From: Macrotrachela quadricornifera | Lineage: Eukaryota; Rotifera; Eurotatoria; Philodinida; Philodinidae | Direction: 5' to 3' | Length of the DNA: 64,000 nucleotides | Assembly (NCBI GenBank): GCA_022393335.1 | Contig: JAJEKB010019009.1 | Coordinates: 1-64,000, forward strand | Part shown: positions 1-12,262 of the stretch, piece after piece | Layout: every line of letters begins with the position of its first letter | Numbering within the stretch: the first letter of the stretch is position 1 | Made by a program: the position numbers and the translations under genes | The notes under the pieces: model-generated | What the model was told of the DNA's origin: nothing | The model's database searches: none | The model's input: the letters and a program-made list of their open reading frames with translations, nothing else

Positions 1-185
1 TTGGTATGCTTGACTTCCTTGCTATCCTTGAGTTCTTTGGTATTCTTGGTATCGTTGCTATGCTTGACTTATTTGGTATCTTTGATTTCTTTGGTAATCT
101 TGACTTCGTTGGTATCCTTAAAATCCTACGCATTTTTGGGTGCTTGGGTACCCCTGTCATCTTTGGCATTCTAAATATTCTTTCG
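1..185. repeat. Degenerate 18-bp minisatellite
   Basis: About ten tandem copies of an 18-bp unit, running off the left edge. Read on the plus strand each unit gives a hexapeptide like ILDFFG; on the minus strand it reads like KDTKEV, with an in-frame stop in one unit. The open frame is a by-product of the period being a multiple of three. It could be the end of a coding repeat lying outside the window, but nothing here shows that. Confidence 0.75.
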
Positions 186-189
186 TAAC

Positions 190-611
190 AGTTAGTAATA
201 TAAATTGGTTTTTGAATTGAAGTATCCTCAAGATTTCTGAATTCACGGAAAACGGACATGTGGCAATAAATTGCTAAATTACATTTGAATTGTTGTGAAA
301 TAAATTAAGAGATATTGAATGTTAAATAATACAGAAATGTTTGTCACATTTCTTGTTTTATTCGTTATGTAAATGATGAGTTGCCTTAGTAATGTATTTT
401 TTTTTGTTGTGGAATTTTATTTGCTATTTCATGTATTTTTTGTATTGATATGAACGATGTAAAATCGAATTATATTGAAGAATGATTAAAAATGATTCTA
501 ATGAACTGTACAATCTTGATTATAAAGAAAATATATAATTTAAGTCTGGATTAATTGATATCCTGAAATAAATAATAATCTGTTTGTTAAAGAAGATGGA
601 TTAAGTACGTG
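190..611. other. AT-rich intergenic DNA
   Basis: No convincing coding frame, repeat or RNA gene. It lies just downstream of the stop codon of the minus-strand polymerase gene, so it should hold that gene's 3' untranslated region. Confidence 0.5.
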
Positions 612-3600
612 TTAGTTGGAATAAATGTTTTTTGCAATTGTAATTAAATATTTAAGAAGTTTTTCGACTTGATGAATAATTCTTTCATCATGAGTGGCGC
701 ATGCACTTTCAAAACATATCTCTAAGACTTCCATAAAAGTAAAATGATCCTTATTTGGAAGTAGATTTATTATAGACGGTGTTTGTTGTTCTAGCCAATG
801 ATATATGTCTGAATCAGAATTTAACATGTTGTCCATAAAATTATGTTCATCATGTTTTGAAGTAATGGAATAATCGGCGAGAAGTTGTGATGCAAAAAGC
901 CACGGAAAACTTAACATACATTTGTCTTTTGTACTTGTATCTGTATATGCCACATAATAACAAGCAGCTGCTTTTGCTTTCGCTTCATGAAATGAAACAG
1001 TATCATTACGAAATTTCTTTCGAATATCTTGAAAAACAGCTTTTAGTAGTTTTTGAGCTGTTTGTTGAATATCGCTTCGCTCATTAGCGTTCATATTACG
1101 CGATTCAAGGCAACAAAATAGATCAATTTCATTTTTGAATCCATAAGAACCAATAATTTCTAATATTTCGTTTCGATATTGTTCGTAAAGATTTCGAGCA
1201 AAATCGATATACTCATTGTAATCATCATGTAGAAGTGTTGGGTCAAGAGATATTGGGTTTTTAGTAGCAGAAAATGCATCTGAAAATGTATTGGTTAGAT
1301 ATCGAACGCTTCGAAATAATTTTCCTATTAGAGAAAAAAATATAAATCTGTTTGTATTGAGATATATTTATAAGATATTTAACTCACCGAGTATTTGGTT
1401 CGATTCATATTCTTCATATTCACGCGTTTGTATAAAATCTGGTCGAGTTGTTCCAGCCTTTGCAATAATTTCCTTAATTTGATCTGATGTATAAGGATGT
1501 TGACCTGATTTGACACTGTCTAGCTCTTGACTAAGTCCAGCAGCTAAAGATATAGCTTCTCCACTATCGATACCAAACTTATCTACTAGAATCAAATGAA
1601 TATTACTAAGTCTACCCAGATTATCTTGTTCACAAATGTCTGAAATGACATTCAGTCGATCATCACGTGTTACATCGCGTTTGAGAGGCTCTGGATCTGG
1701 TCCAGAATCGTAATCATATGGCGGTGGATTAGATGAAGTAGGAACAAGATCGGGATCCCATATGACAGTATACTCATCACCATCAAGATCAGAGCCAGAA
1801 ATTTCACTAGCATGTGGTCGAAGACCTTGCTGAGGAAAGACTAAAACATCATAAAGATGATGAAGAAATTTATTGTCAACAGCTTGTAAAACACGTAAAT
1901 CTCCAGGATGATGACATGGATTTTTCGTAATAGCAATAGCTCCTTTCAAAACAACCTTGGTTCCATCTTCATTGGTAATCTGAGCAAAGACTTGTCCTTG
2001 TTCGAGTACTTTATATTCGTCAACAATTCCAAACATATAACGAGCTTTTGAAACACGACTATGAGCTCTTGTCACCAATTGATGCATATTATTAAAGATA
2101 GTTGTATGAAGGAGACGACTAAAAAATGGTTCCTTTGGCAAAGATGAGTAACGAGATATATCTGACCACGGTAAAACATGAAGAACCTTGTCCTGAAGAA
2201 CTGATAAAGCTGATTGATTCGAGACAAGAGAAGCCATTAGCCATAGAATATTTTGAAGTTGACAGACAAGAAGACGTTCAGCAGATATACCACGGTATGA
2301 AAGTAAGTTAATTACTTCACGATTGAGACATAAATTACCTGAATATAAAAAAATCATCTGTGTAACTATAACATGTAATTTTTTTGTTATTCTCTATTCG
2401 ACAACTCTCATTTTCATTGAAATAATAGGTATAGGACTTTTTTTTTCAATAATTTTGAAAAAATGAATCATTCAAAGAGAATTATCAAGTAATTTATTAG
2501 TTTAATCTAATTTGTTATTACAATCTATTAATTTATATCAGTTCAATAATGGAGCTTTCGAGCAACACTGCTCATTATCAGTATGTATGCGAATAATGCC
2601 TAGGAATAACTTCATTTTGAATAAAGTGAAATAATAAGTATAGGACTTTTTTTCAATAATTTTGAAAAATGAATACAAAATGAAGTTATTCCTAGGCATT
2701 ATTCGCATACATACTGATAATGAGCAGTATTGCTCGAAAGCTCTATTATTGAACTGATATAAATTAATAGATTGTAATTAGAAATTAGATTAAACTAATA
2801 AATTACATGATAATTCTCTTTGAATTACTCATTTTCATTACTATAGTTTACTGTAATCAATCGATGAGAGAAAGTCTAAAGACAGTTCTTCCTGTGGAAA
2901 TGTTCTCAAAGATTGAAACACATAGTTAACTTTTAACTTACGTCTAAGTGAACGTTTGCATAATTCGAGTGTCTGATGAACGCATTTAAATTTATTCATA
3001 CTTGGCCGAATTAACAATTGCTTTGTTTGTCCATCCAAATGTGGGTTCACGGCAATAGTACCTTTGCAGCCTCCATACCGGATTTGAAGTACACTAGAAA
3101 CGTAATCACCATCATCACCATCTATACCAATCGCTTTGTGAATCTAAATTAGTAATATTAAAAGATTAACAACAATCATGACAGATAAAGAGCAGCACTG
3201 ATCACGGACCTTTCTTTTGGAACCTTTACCATAGTTTCAAAAATTGAAACTATTTTTTTCTCTGCTTTAACAGGGTGAGGGCGAGGGTGAGGAAGGGGTT
3301 TTATGTGAGGGTGAGACAGTAAATAGTTCCGGAACCAGTGTGGTAACTTTTGAGAACGTTCCAAAAGTTAGGTCCGTGGCTAGCCCTCATAAAAAGACAC
3401 ATTACTATAGAATACGTCAGTTCCAAAACTGTTTGAACCAAAATTTAATTCATACTCTTCCTTTTCTCAAAGAAATTTTTGAACCCAATTATGACTGTCG
3501 GAAGGTATGAGATTCTCTTTTACGATTATTTGTTTTTGCCGATCAGCACACTTTACACATTTCTCATAAAAACCTAATACTCCGCTTATAATTATCAAGT

Positions 3601-6600
3601 TATAATTAGATGTCACTCTTAACTAAAGCACATTAACTTCAAATTATTGAATTTCGTACCACTTAAAAAAAATTCGTATTTGCGCTGGATGACGTAAATG
3701 AATTACACAGTAATTTAAAAGAAATCAATTAAAAAAAAGAATTCATTTTTAGCTAACGGGATCTATCCTCTAGGTAGGGGTGGGATATTTACTTTACTTT
3801 GTAGTTACGTAACTAAAGTGAAGTAACTACAATAATTACTTAGTTACTAGTGGATAGTAACTACGTAGTTACGTAATCACTTGTAAATAGTAACAACGTA
3901 GTTACTTGTAACTACGTAACTACCATCTTCATACAGGCATCGCAAGACGGTTACTATCATGCGATATCCGTGGATCCTCAACTGCTTTACTATGGGGGTA
4001 CCCTTGGATCTTTATCTGCTATACTATAGGGGTGCTCTTTGGTCCTTATCTGCTATACTATGGGAGTACCCTTGGATCCTCATCTGCTTTACTATAGGGG
4101 TACCCTCGGATACCCATCTGCTATACTATAGGGGCACCCTTGAGTCCTCAAGTGCTATACTATAGGGGTGCCCTTAAATCTTCGACTTAAGGGTGGCATC
4201 ATATATTTACTTTACTAGTGACTAAGTACCTATCGTAAAATGCTGATTGATAGGTATGCACCAAATCCTGTTTTTAGGTGACAAAGATGTTTATTTTGTG
4301 ATGTCAAGAATCGTCAGTCCTTGTCAAATCTTTGGGTGCTATCTAACAAACTTTGTTCGCGGTATCCAATGGCATTTAAAGATATGCCAAATCCGCACTA
4401 CAAATATGCAAGATTTGACCAAAAAACGTGATTTTTTGTTAAACCCTGTCAAATCCTGCATATTTGTAGTGCGGATTTGACATATCTTTGAATGCCATTG
4501 GATAGCGCGAACAAAGTTTGTTAGATAGCACCCAAAGATTTGACAGGAACTGACGGTTCTTGACGTCACAAATGAAACATCTTTGTCACCTAAAAACAGG
4601 ATTTGGTGCATACCTACTGGTCGCTGCGTCCGCTTTTCTATTAGTCGAGAAACGGGCCAATCAGATGGCAGCAAGTTGTTACTCGCTTACTTCATTGGTA
4701 ATCATGGAAGATTTTATGAGGACTTTTGTAGATCACCCTTGATAACCTCAATTTGGCCCGAATAACCATATGTTCTATCTTTATCTTCATGAAGAAAAAC
4801 CGCCTCGAAATCCAGTTGGCTGAAACTCTTTTGTAACAGTCAATCAGATTTTGAGGTACTTTTTTCCCGTCAAGATAAGGACGCATCATGGGGTTATTCG
4901 GGCTAATTTGAGGCTATGAAAGGTGATCTACAAAAGTCCTCATAGAATCTCCGACGGCTGTCTGTGAAATAAGCGAGTTACAGTTTTCTGCTATCTGATT
5001 GGCTGTTGCGAAAGATTTTCGGCTAATCAGATTTCGAAGCGTTTTTTCACCACCAAGATAAGGACGCATCTTAGAGTTGTTTGGGCCAATTGGAGGTTAT
5101 CAAGGGTGCTCTCCAAAAGTCTTCATAGAATCTTCCATGCTTACCAACGAAATAAGCGAGTAACAATTCGGTGCCATCTGATAGGACTGTTTTCCGACTA
5201 ATAGAAAAGCGAACGCAGCGACTAGCATTTTACGATAGGTACTTAGTCACTAGTAAAGTAAATGTATGATACCATCCTGAAGTCAAGGATCTAAGGGCAC
5301 CCCTATAGTATAGCAGTTAAGAATCGAAGGCTACTCTCATAGTGTAGTAGTTAAGAACCCAAAGGTACCTCCATAATATAGCAGATGAGGACCTAAGAGT
5401 ACCCGTATAGTATAGCAGATGAGGGGGCAACGGTACCCCTATATTATAGCAGATAAAGACCCAAGGGTACCTCTATAGTATAGTACTTGAGGACCCAAGG
5501 GCACCCGCATAGTTTAGCAGTTGAGGGCAGAAGGGTATTCTCTGATAGCTATCGTCCTGCAGTGACTATATAAATATGGTAGTTACTTAGTTACGCGTAA
5601 CTACGTAAATAGATAGTTAATATTTACAAGTAACTACGTAACTAAGTAGCTACTAGTAAAGCAAAGGTACAGCCCCATCCCTACCTCAAAGTGAGGACGA
5701 AAAACACATAGACGGTCTCTCTGACTGAGGGTGTGGACAAAACACAAGCACATGAGAAAGACAGACATAGGGTGTTGACTAGCTGAGGGTGACGGCAAAA
5801 CACAGATACAGGCGTGTTTCTGGCTGTGAGTGAGGGTAGAAATACAAACAAATACATAAAGGGTACATATCTCATCTGAGAATGAGGGTGAAACATAGAC
5901 GCACGCAAAAGACAGCGAAAGGGTGTCGTACTATCTGTAGGCGCAGGCGGAAACATAGACCTAGAGCTTTCTATCTGATAGATCCTACAGGGTCTACTAG
6001 GATCTACTAGAGTTTACTTAGGTTTAGCAGAGTTTACTAAAGTCTAGCGTGATCTACGTAGACGCTGGTAGACCCTGGTAAATAAATCTTATTTAGAATA
6101 TATAGAAGTTTTGAATTATTTTGTAATTCAAAAGGGTCATGGATTTCATACTTGCGTCTAAAGATGCAATTGATTCGATGGGTTCTACACACCACTCACC
6201 AGTAAATTTAGTTTGGACGAGATTTGTCCAACGCCATCAGTAAAATTGTATTTTTTATTTCCTCTCTTCACGATCAAGTCAGGAATACTCTTAACGAGAT
6301 GTTGAGGAATCTATAAAATAAAATAATGTTTATTTTTGAAAGGATTTTAATTTATTCTTACTTCAATAGTAGCTGTGGTGCTCGAAAAAGGTTGTGTTCG
6401 TCGAGCTGTATTTTTCGCTGGTAATCGCTCATCATTGAAATCTCCCATCCAAGTTTCAAGTTCTTCACGAGTCATTCCACCTTCTTTCTCACAATAAAAA
6501 TAAAACTGTTTATTGCGTATTTGACATTGGGCATGATGTAGGTAGACATAATGACGACCACCAAATTGAAAACCGTTTGCAAGATAATATCTTAAGAATG

Positions 6601-8091
6601 GAACCAAATCTTGTGATAAAAATGCTGATCCATTATTGTCACGAAATTCTACAAAAGCTATTGATTGACTGACATTGGATATATAACGCAGTAGTCGATT
6701 TGATTTCATAAATTTGTATGGTTTAACAATTAGACCAGTCGGTGTGAAACAAAACCATGGAATACGAACATAATCGGTCCAAGATATATCCATTCTATAG
6801 AAAGTACTTTTACGATAGAAATTAACATAGTGTTTTAGAATATCAGGCAATATCTTTAAAAGATCAATAAAATAATTTTCGAAAGAAAGTGTTACCCGTC
6901 GTAGTCGTGTCAAAACATAATAAAGAAGATCATCATTATTTAGAATTGACAGTTGATAGATACAATGATTCAGCAGTTTGTTATTGACTATTTGATCATA
7001 CATTCGGCATCCAACACTGTAAAGCATTTGTTTGGCATACTGGGATGTAAAAGTATCCACAGAATTTGTGAAATTATTTCTATAAATAAAATTCCCATCT
7101 GAAAAATGGATTGATCCAAAATGTATTGGAATGGAGTGATGACTGAAGAATTGAATGAAATAGCATAAACTTTGATAAATGATATCAGTTCTATTTTGTG
7201 TATTGCAGATTAACAAACGCATAGCTGAAAAACACGGTTGCCATTGTTCTCCACCTGTGCTCTGCTTATAAAATCGACGTATGTATCCTATAACAAAAAA
7301 AAAGACACAGAATTGAAAAATCTTAAAGAATAAATATGTTGACTAAGGTGACATGTGAAAGAAAATAAATAAGGCACGTTTTTTTCTCGTAAGAAGTTAC
7401 CTTTATTTAATCGGAAGAAAAAAAACAGGTTTTTAACATTTTTCTCTACTACAGGTAACCTACGGGAAGATAGATTTTGGGATTCATATTCGTCCAAATT
7501 GCTTTGTAAACAAATATGTACGATGAAATTACAAGTAGATTGTACATCAATGATAGCTCCACGATAAATATCAATATGATCTCGTTTTAATGTAAATCTC
7601 AGTGAACGTTCAATATTAATGGATATAGATGAATTACGCTTGGCAAAAAATATATTCCATTTTGAACGCTGATCTTTTTGAAAAACGGAATTTGCTTGAG
7701 CACATTTGAATATATAAGGTGCAATAAGACAGCCAAATGCTAAAGTAACATCATGTTTATCAAGTGAAACTCGAGCATCCAGTTGATCATTCCTAAATGT
7801 TCTTAATTCTTCAGAAGGATTAAGAAGAAGCCAAATAGTCGAGAATTTATGAAGATAAAATTTCCTTATTCTAGAATAAGTTTGCTTGAAAATTTTGAGA
7901 CCAAACCCATTTATTTCTTCATCATCTGTTGATGCATTTGTGTTTTCAGACGACGACGTATAATTTGACGACTTGGTACAAAAGATAACTTTCGTATTCG
8001 ATGGCACCAATATAATGTTGTCGTATCCTATATAAGTAGATGGCATCAAATTATGTGATATAGTTATTCGCTACTTACTGTTAAGTTCCAT
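612..8091 (-). CDS. RNA-dependent RNA polymerase (cellular RdRP/QDE-1 type)
   Basis: Seven exons join in frame: 8091-8079, 8027-7401, 7287-6362, 6310-6200, 3143-2852, 2338-1388 and 1324-612, giving 1,210 aa. Every junction has GT..AG ends (GTAAGT, GTAACT, GTAAGA, GTGAGT, GTAAAC, GTGAGT). Family hallmarks in order are FTPTG and SNRLLRYI in exon 3, FTDGVGQIS near residue 546, QIRYGGCKG in exon 5, NLCLNREV at the start of exon 6, and the catalytic DLDGDEY at residues 840-846, whose three Asp residues bind metal. The C-terminal region carries LSFPWLF. Such enzymes make double-stranded RNA from RNA templates in small-RNA silencing. Length is normal for the family and no stop or frameshift breaks it. 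The start is uncertain: ATG at 8046 lies in the first intron and is also in frame (1,212 aa). The 3.06-kb fourth intron is swollen by transposons but splices in phase 0 on paper. Bdelloids are known for expanded RdRP families. Confidence 0.9.
2420..2830. mobile_element. Foldback (inverted-repeat) element in an RdRP intron
   Basis: Two arms of roughly 150 bp (about 2463-2620 and 2678-2828) are near-perfect reverse complements around a centre near 2650. The element makes up most of the 513-bp intron between exons 5 and 6. CTCATTTTCATT occurs just outside both ends (near 2408 and 2828) and may be the target duplication. It has no coding capacity. The arms would form a long RNA hairpin in the pre-mRNA. 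Confidence 0.8.
3203..3378. mobile_element. Short MITE with CACGGACCT ends
   Basis: The ends are inverted: CACGGACCT followed by TTCTTTTGGAAC on the left, and on the right the complement of CACGGACCT followed by AACTTTTGGAAC. The middle holds degenerate GGGTGAGG repeats. It sits in the large RdRP intron and looks like a non-autonomous DNA element with no open frame of its own. Confidence 0.6.
3968..4190. repeat. 34-bp subterminal tandem array, left arm
   Basis: About six and a half units of 34 bp, each of the form GGGTACCCTT, then GGATCCTCATCTG, then CTATACTATAG. The mirror-image array is in the right arm of the same element. Confidence 0.85.
4251..4616. mobile_element. Nested near-palindromic hAT-type MITE
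   Basis: Begins TAGGTATGCACC and ends with its exact complement. The arms of about 170 bp are almost perfectly reverse complementary around 4435. The ends resemble those of the large hAT element at 32077-42133 (TAGAGATGCACC, TAGACATGCACC), which could mobilise it. The right arm of the host element shows the uninterrupted sequence, so this is a later insertion. The 8-bp flanks (CTGATTGA and CTGGTCGC) match only in part. Confidence 0.8.
5283..5535. repeat. 34-bp subterminal tandem array, right arm
   Basis: Seven or so 34-bp units in inverted orientation relative to the left-arm array, reading CTATAGTATAGCAG, then AGGACCCAAGGG, then a variant of TACCC. Confidence 0.8.
5690..5962. repeat. Degenerate minisatellite of about 55-60 bp
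   Basis: Four to five diverged units share the words GAGGGTG, then ACAAAACACA or AAACATAGAC, then AGGGTGT. The repeat directly adjoins the right end of the hAT-type element, still within the RdRP intron. The minus-strand open frame through it is repeat-derived and not a gene. Confidence 0.55.
5972..6085. repeat. Short-period repeat of GATCTACTAGAGTTTA type
   Basis: Successive variants of TCTACTAG, TTTACTTAGG and TTTAGCAGAG repeat at roughly 14-16 bp. It lies in the RdRP intron just before exon 4. Confidence 0.5.
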
Positions 8092-9035
8092 ATTTACATT
8101 ACATTTGAAAACTATTATAGTTCTGAAATGTGTTGAAATATCAGTTGGAAAGTATAATAAACAGAATATAAGACAGTCGCTCTCTAGATAGATGGTGAAT
8201 AAATCAAAGAAATACATCATAATATTGTAAATTGCATCATTATATAGTGCAGAAACATCCAGTGAATACTCGAATTCTATTGGTACAGCGAATAGTCACC
8301 ACGTCATATCCTTATTTCTTTATTTTTACTTGTTTGCTATTGGTTGGTCGGAATAACTGAATCTCTTTTTTTTCTATTTCCAACTTCTTCATACATCTAT
8401 AACTTTACGAAAACAAACATCTCAGTTTAATCTTCTTATTCTTCTAACCAATAGAAGTCAGCCACGCATTTTCTTATTTCTATTTTAATTATTTTTATAT
8501 AAAAATAAACCATGAATCATATAAGTAGCCAGTTAAAAAAAAAACATGTAACAACTTTAAAAAAGAGAATTGTTTTTTATCACTAAATTGTAGTATGGAC
8601 AATGGGTATAGCACATCGTCTTTTCTTTCTTTTTCTCATGAAAAGAAACTCATTGAGTAAAATGAATGCTGAATGTAAAAAACTTTTGTATATATATCAT
8701 CCATATATAAGAAAAAGTTCTAAAATGTCTTTTCTTCCATAATATGTGCGCTTTTTCCCAGTTCTCGTTTTACTCGTATCAGAGTAGCTTTTCACTTTTC
8801 TTCTTCTATTCACTCATTCTTTCTTCGCTTTAATATAGGTTATTTTCAAATAGAAATTGTTAAATATTCATTAAAAAATTTATTTATTGATGATATGATT
8901 TAATTGTGTTGTTTAATTTATTTCATGACAGGGATATATTTAGAATTATTGTTATTTATCAACATTAATAAGATACGTGTTTTATTTTGTTTAATCGAGT
9001 ATATTTGGTTAATTTTTTTTAATTGAGAGGACATA
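8092..9035. other. AT-rich upstream region of the RdRP gene
   Basis: No gene is visible. Any promoter of the minus-strand polymerase gene should be here, but I cannot point to a specific element among the many A/T runs. Confidence 0.4.
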
Positions 9036-9290
9036 GGGACATTGAACGATTGATAAAATCTTTAAAAAATATTTTTTTTCTCAATTGCAGTATTTTTTTT
9101 CAATACTGGAGCATCGGGACATCGAACGACTAATAAAATTTTAAAAGAATAATTTTTTTTCTCAATCTCAATTTTTTTTCAATATCGGGACATGGGGACA
9201 TTCAACGATAGACAAAATCTTTAAAAAATTTTTTTTCTCCGCAACCTCGGTATTTTTGTCAACATCGGGACATTGAATGAGTGATGAAGT
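9036..9290. repeat. Tandem repeat, units of about 72-80 bp
   Basis: Three full units and a partial one start with GGGACATTGAACGA-like words at 9036, 9116, 9195 and 9267. Each continues with AAAATCTTTAAAA, a T-run and CTCAA. The unit length shrinks from 80 to 72 bp. It lies between the polymerase gene and the lectin cluster. Confidence 0.7.
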
Positions 9291-9858
9291 ATGAAAAATA
9301 AATATAGTTTTTTCCGCATGAATCAGATACTTTTGTGACGTATTTGTTTTTGACGATAGAGATTTAAAAGAGTATCGCTGATTAGTATAGTTTTTTTTTT
9401 TATTCGCACCTATTGTATGAATAATATATAGAAGATGATACTGTAGTAAAAAAAATTGGTCTTAATTTGAAGCAGGAAAAATTGATGATATAAGGTTAAA
9501 CTTGTATTTGTTCTGATTTTTTAGATTTACGTCTGACCAAAAAAGGAAGGGCTGTCTATTCTGTTGTTTTTCTCTCATGTTTATTTGTTTCAAAAAAAAA
9601 GTAAATTGCTATTTATTTCCGTTTCAAGACGCCTCTAACGGAAAATAAATAAAGTACTTGAAATGAGACGCTCCGACAACACAGTTTTAGTTCATCCACA
9701 TATATAGATATTTATTTATTTATATCATCACTTATAGTATAATATGATGGACACAACAGATAGATGATGGTATTAGAATCAAAGAGGCATTATATCCAGC
9801 AAAGAGAAAAAGAAAAAGCAATGTGGAAGACGAAGTCTGTAACACATTTCATGAGCCT

Positions 9859-12262
9859 TTATCCTATAGCTGTATTTGTTTGCCATATTGTTGTGTTGGT
9901 AGCATCTACCCAAACCAGATTCCTATTATCTTGCATTCGTAGACAAAATACTGCATTTAATCCACTAATAAATATATTCGCTGCCCAAAGGACTCCTCCA
10001 CCACTTGCGTAAACAACTAGATTTCTATCAGATTGTCCGGCAAAGTAAGCACCTGACGGAGTTGATGATTGAGAAGCAGTCCAAATTGCTGTGGATGTAA
10101 CATTACCATAGCCATATGCATTATAGACGCCAAATTGATTGTTACGCATCCCAACTGCATAGATTTGGTTCGTAGGAGAGTATAAGAATTGATTATTGGA
10201 CAGGATAACACCACTACTAGTGGTTGTGCAGCTACTTGATGGAGGAACTAGGTTAAGGAAATAAGAAACAAATGCTGAAGATCAATCGTTATAACAACAA
10301 AAAAAAAGAAAGAAAATATGCTGATGAATTTTCAAAATATAGAAGTAATCGGTTAACCACTAATTTTAACGTTCTAATATGTATTTAAATGTTTTAGCAT
10401 CATACCTGTAGTTGTTGTAGTTGAGGTCGTTGTTGTCGTAGTTGTAGAAGTAGTCGTAGTTGTTGTAGTTGAGGTCGTTGTTGTCGTAGTTGTAGTAGAA
10501 GTAGTCGTAGTTGTTGTACTTGTAGTGGAAGTAGTCGTAGTTGTTGTAGTTGACGTCGTTGTTGTTGTTGTAGTTGACGTAGTGGTAGTTGTTGTAGTTG
10601 ACGTCGTTGTTGTTGTTGTACTTGTAGTAGAGCTAGTTGTAGTTGTTGTAGTTGTAGTAGAAGTAGTTGTAGTTGTTGTAGTTGAGGTTGTTGTTGTCGT
10701 TGTAACAGAAGTAGTCGTAGTCGTTGTCGCGGTGGTAGTCGTGACTGTTGTTAATGTTGTCGCTTTAAAAAAAAACATTGAAAAGGTGTTATAATATAGG
10801 ATTTTTTATAATGTCTTATGATTATTCACTATCGTATCGAACAATGATTCGTATACATACAACGATAATGATACATTGTTCATCGATCCAATGTACTATT
10901 GATGGCACTGGTCTAGTAATAGTACTATCTATCAACACATTCTAAGTACTTCTATAGAAATATATCCTCAATTATTATTGGTAAGATCAATGACGTCAAT
11001 AAATGCCTTAGAAGTGTACATTGATCATCAACGAAGTCAAAAAATATGTGAGCCTCGTTATTGTATTCTTGATCATGAAAAAATGATACTAACAATTAAA
11101 AAATGAATGTTGACCTTTCTTGCTTCTCATAAATAGAAGTGTCAAAAATGAACTGTGTTAAATTGTCCACTTTAGATCTTATTGCATTTGTTACTGTAAA
11201 AAAGTAGAAATATTACTTATAAATTCTATTCAATTAAAATGTCGCATCAAATTCATATAATTTATCCAATTATATCCATTATTTTCTATTTCGAGCACTG
11301 TATCTCATAGATGTCTATCACGATTAAAAGCTTACCGCTCTTGTAGTGTCATAATCAAATGTAAGGAATAAAAATTATGTATTAATTTTACTTTTGATGC
11401 AACGTTGTAACTAAATATCGTAAACGTTAGAAAGTGGATAGAACCGGGTTTTACTAGTCCCTTTCTTTGATAAATAAGTTTGGACTTCATTCAACTTTAG
11501 CAACTCTACTTATATCAGATCAGAAACAAACAACGAACGTAAGTATGATTCTCCGGTGATTAAGGTAGTCACAAAACAGTTCATTTTGACATAAAATATA
11601 GTGGGAAATACTACGTGGAATGATCGCACCTTCCATTTCGATTTTCATTTATTTAATAGACTGTATTAAAAAGTAAATATGCCACAAGATATAGCTTGAA
11701 AAATTCAAGTACCCCCACCAAAGTTGTGAAAAAATAAAAATATTTCAACCAAACTCAGTTTTGCCTTTCATTTGAGAGTTAGTAATTGAATTGAAAGCTT
11801 AGTTCTTCGTTTACTTGTAATCTTCTCAATAAATTCTTGCATATAGGATAAATACACGATACAATGCATCATTTTTATTGAGTACATATGTCCTGTTAAC
11901 ATTACTCTTCTCATGTCAACAAAGTAAAGTAACTCTTCATGCTCTAAGGAGTTTTTATTATACAGGAAATTTCTTACTTGTCATACCAATACTGTCACTT
12001 TCTGCCTTTGCTGATGCAGAAGCAAATGGAATAGCAACAGCTGCAGCAATTCCACCTATAAGACCTACACAAGCTAATCCAATCAATATTTTTCCACCAA
12101 CAGTTTCATGAAAAGGTAATCCACCAGCGGCTCGTCTACTTCAATGTTCAAAAAAATGATAAATATGACTCTTCTGAAATAAAATTCTCTATTCACTTAC
12201 CGTGTTGATCGAACTTCTCTAAGTAAATTCAAATCAGATTTAGTTTTTTGCGGTGAACTCAT
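9859..12262 (-). CDS. Stalked type II membrane lectin, copy A (321 aa)
   Basis: Four exons join in frame: 12262-12201, 12135-11978, 10762-10406 and 10247-9859. All introns are GT..AG and in matching phase. The protein has a basic cytosolic tail (about residues 1-36), one membrane helix (37-59, starting ILIGLACVGLIGG), a Thr/Ser stalk (74-192) and a C-terminal bulb-type lectin domain (about 205-321). The basic residues before the helix and the lack of a signal peptide suggest the lectin faces outward. The lectin domain has one intact mannose-site motif QxDxNxVxY, QSDRNLVVY at 264-272, a degenerate second one (QDNRNLVWV, 298-306) and repeated aromatic motifs (AIWTAS, VLWAAN, IWQTN). Cys199 and Cys294 could pair. 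This domain is common in plants, fungi and bacteria and rare in animals. Sugar binding at the cell surface is inferred from the domain, not shown. Confidence 0.88.
10406..10762 (-). repeat. Coding Thr/Ser minisatellite, lectin copy A stalk
   Basis: One exon of 119 codons made almost only of ACN (Thr) codons, with a Ser about every eighth residue. The underlying DNA repeat has a period of 24 bp or a multiple. The matching plus-strand frame reads poly-Val and is an artefact. Confidence 0.9.

Larger units (their letters stand above)
3775..5683. mobile_element. Non-autonomous hAT-type element in the large RdRP intron
   Basis: The element starts TAGGGGTGGGA and ends with the complement of TAGGGATGGGG. 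It is flanked by CCTCTAGG on the left and CCTCAAAG on the right, an imperfect 8-bp duplication (6 of 8), as expected for hAT elements. The long arms hold, in order, a cluster of GTAACTACGTAAC-like palindromes, a tandem array of 34-bp units, and a shared inner segment with the motif GTGACTAAGTACC. No transposase frame is present. Another hAT-type MITE is nested at 4251-4616. Because it lies in an intron of the polymerase gene, it does not interrupt the coding sequence. Confidence 0.8.

Noticed and set aside
4339..4674. 111-aa minus frame and matching plus frame at 4247-4480
   Set aside because: Both run through the two arms of the palindromic MITE and mirror each other, so they reflect the inverted repeat and not a gene.
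10525..10794. Poly-Val open frame on the plus strand (also at 27200-27451)
   Set aside because: It is the reverse strand of the Thr-rich lectin stalk exon; the minus-strand model has splice sites, a conserved partner in three copies and a lectin domain.
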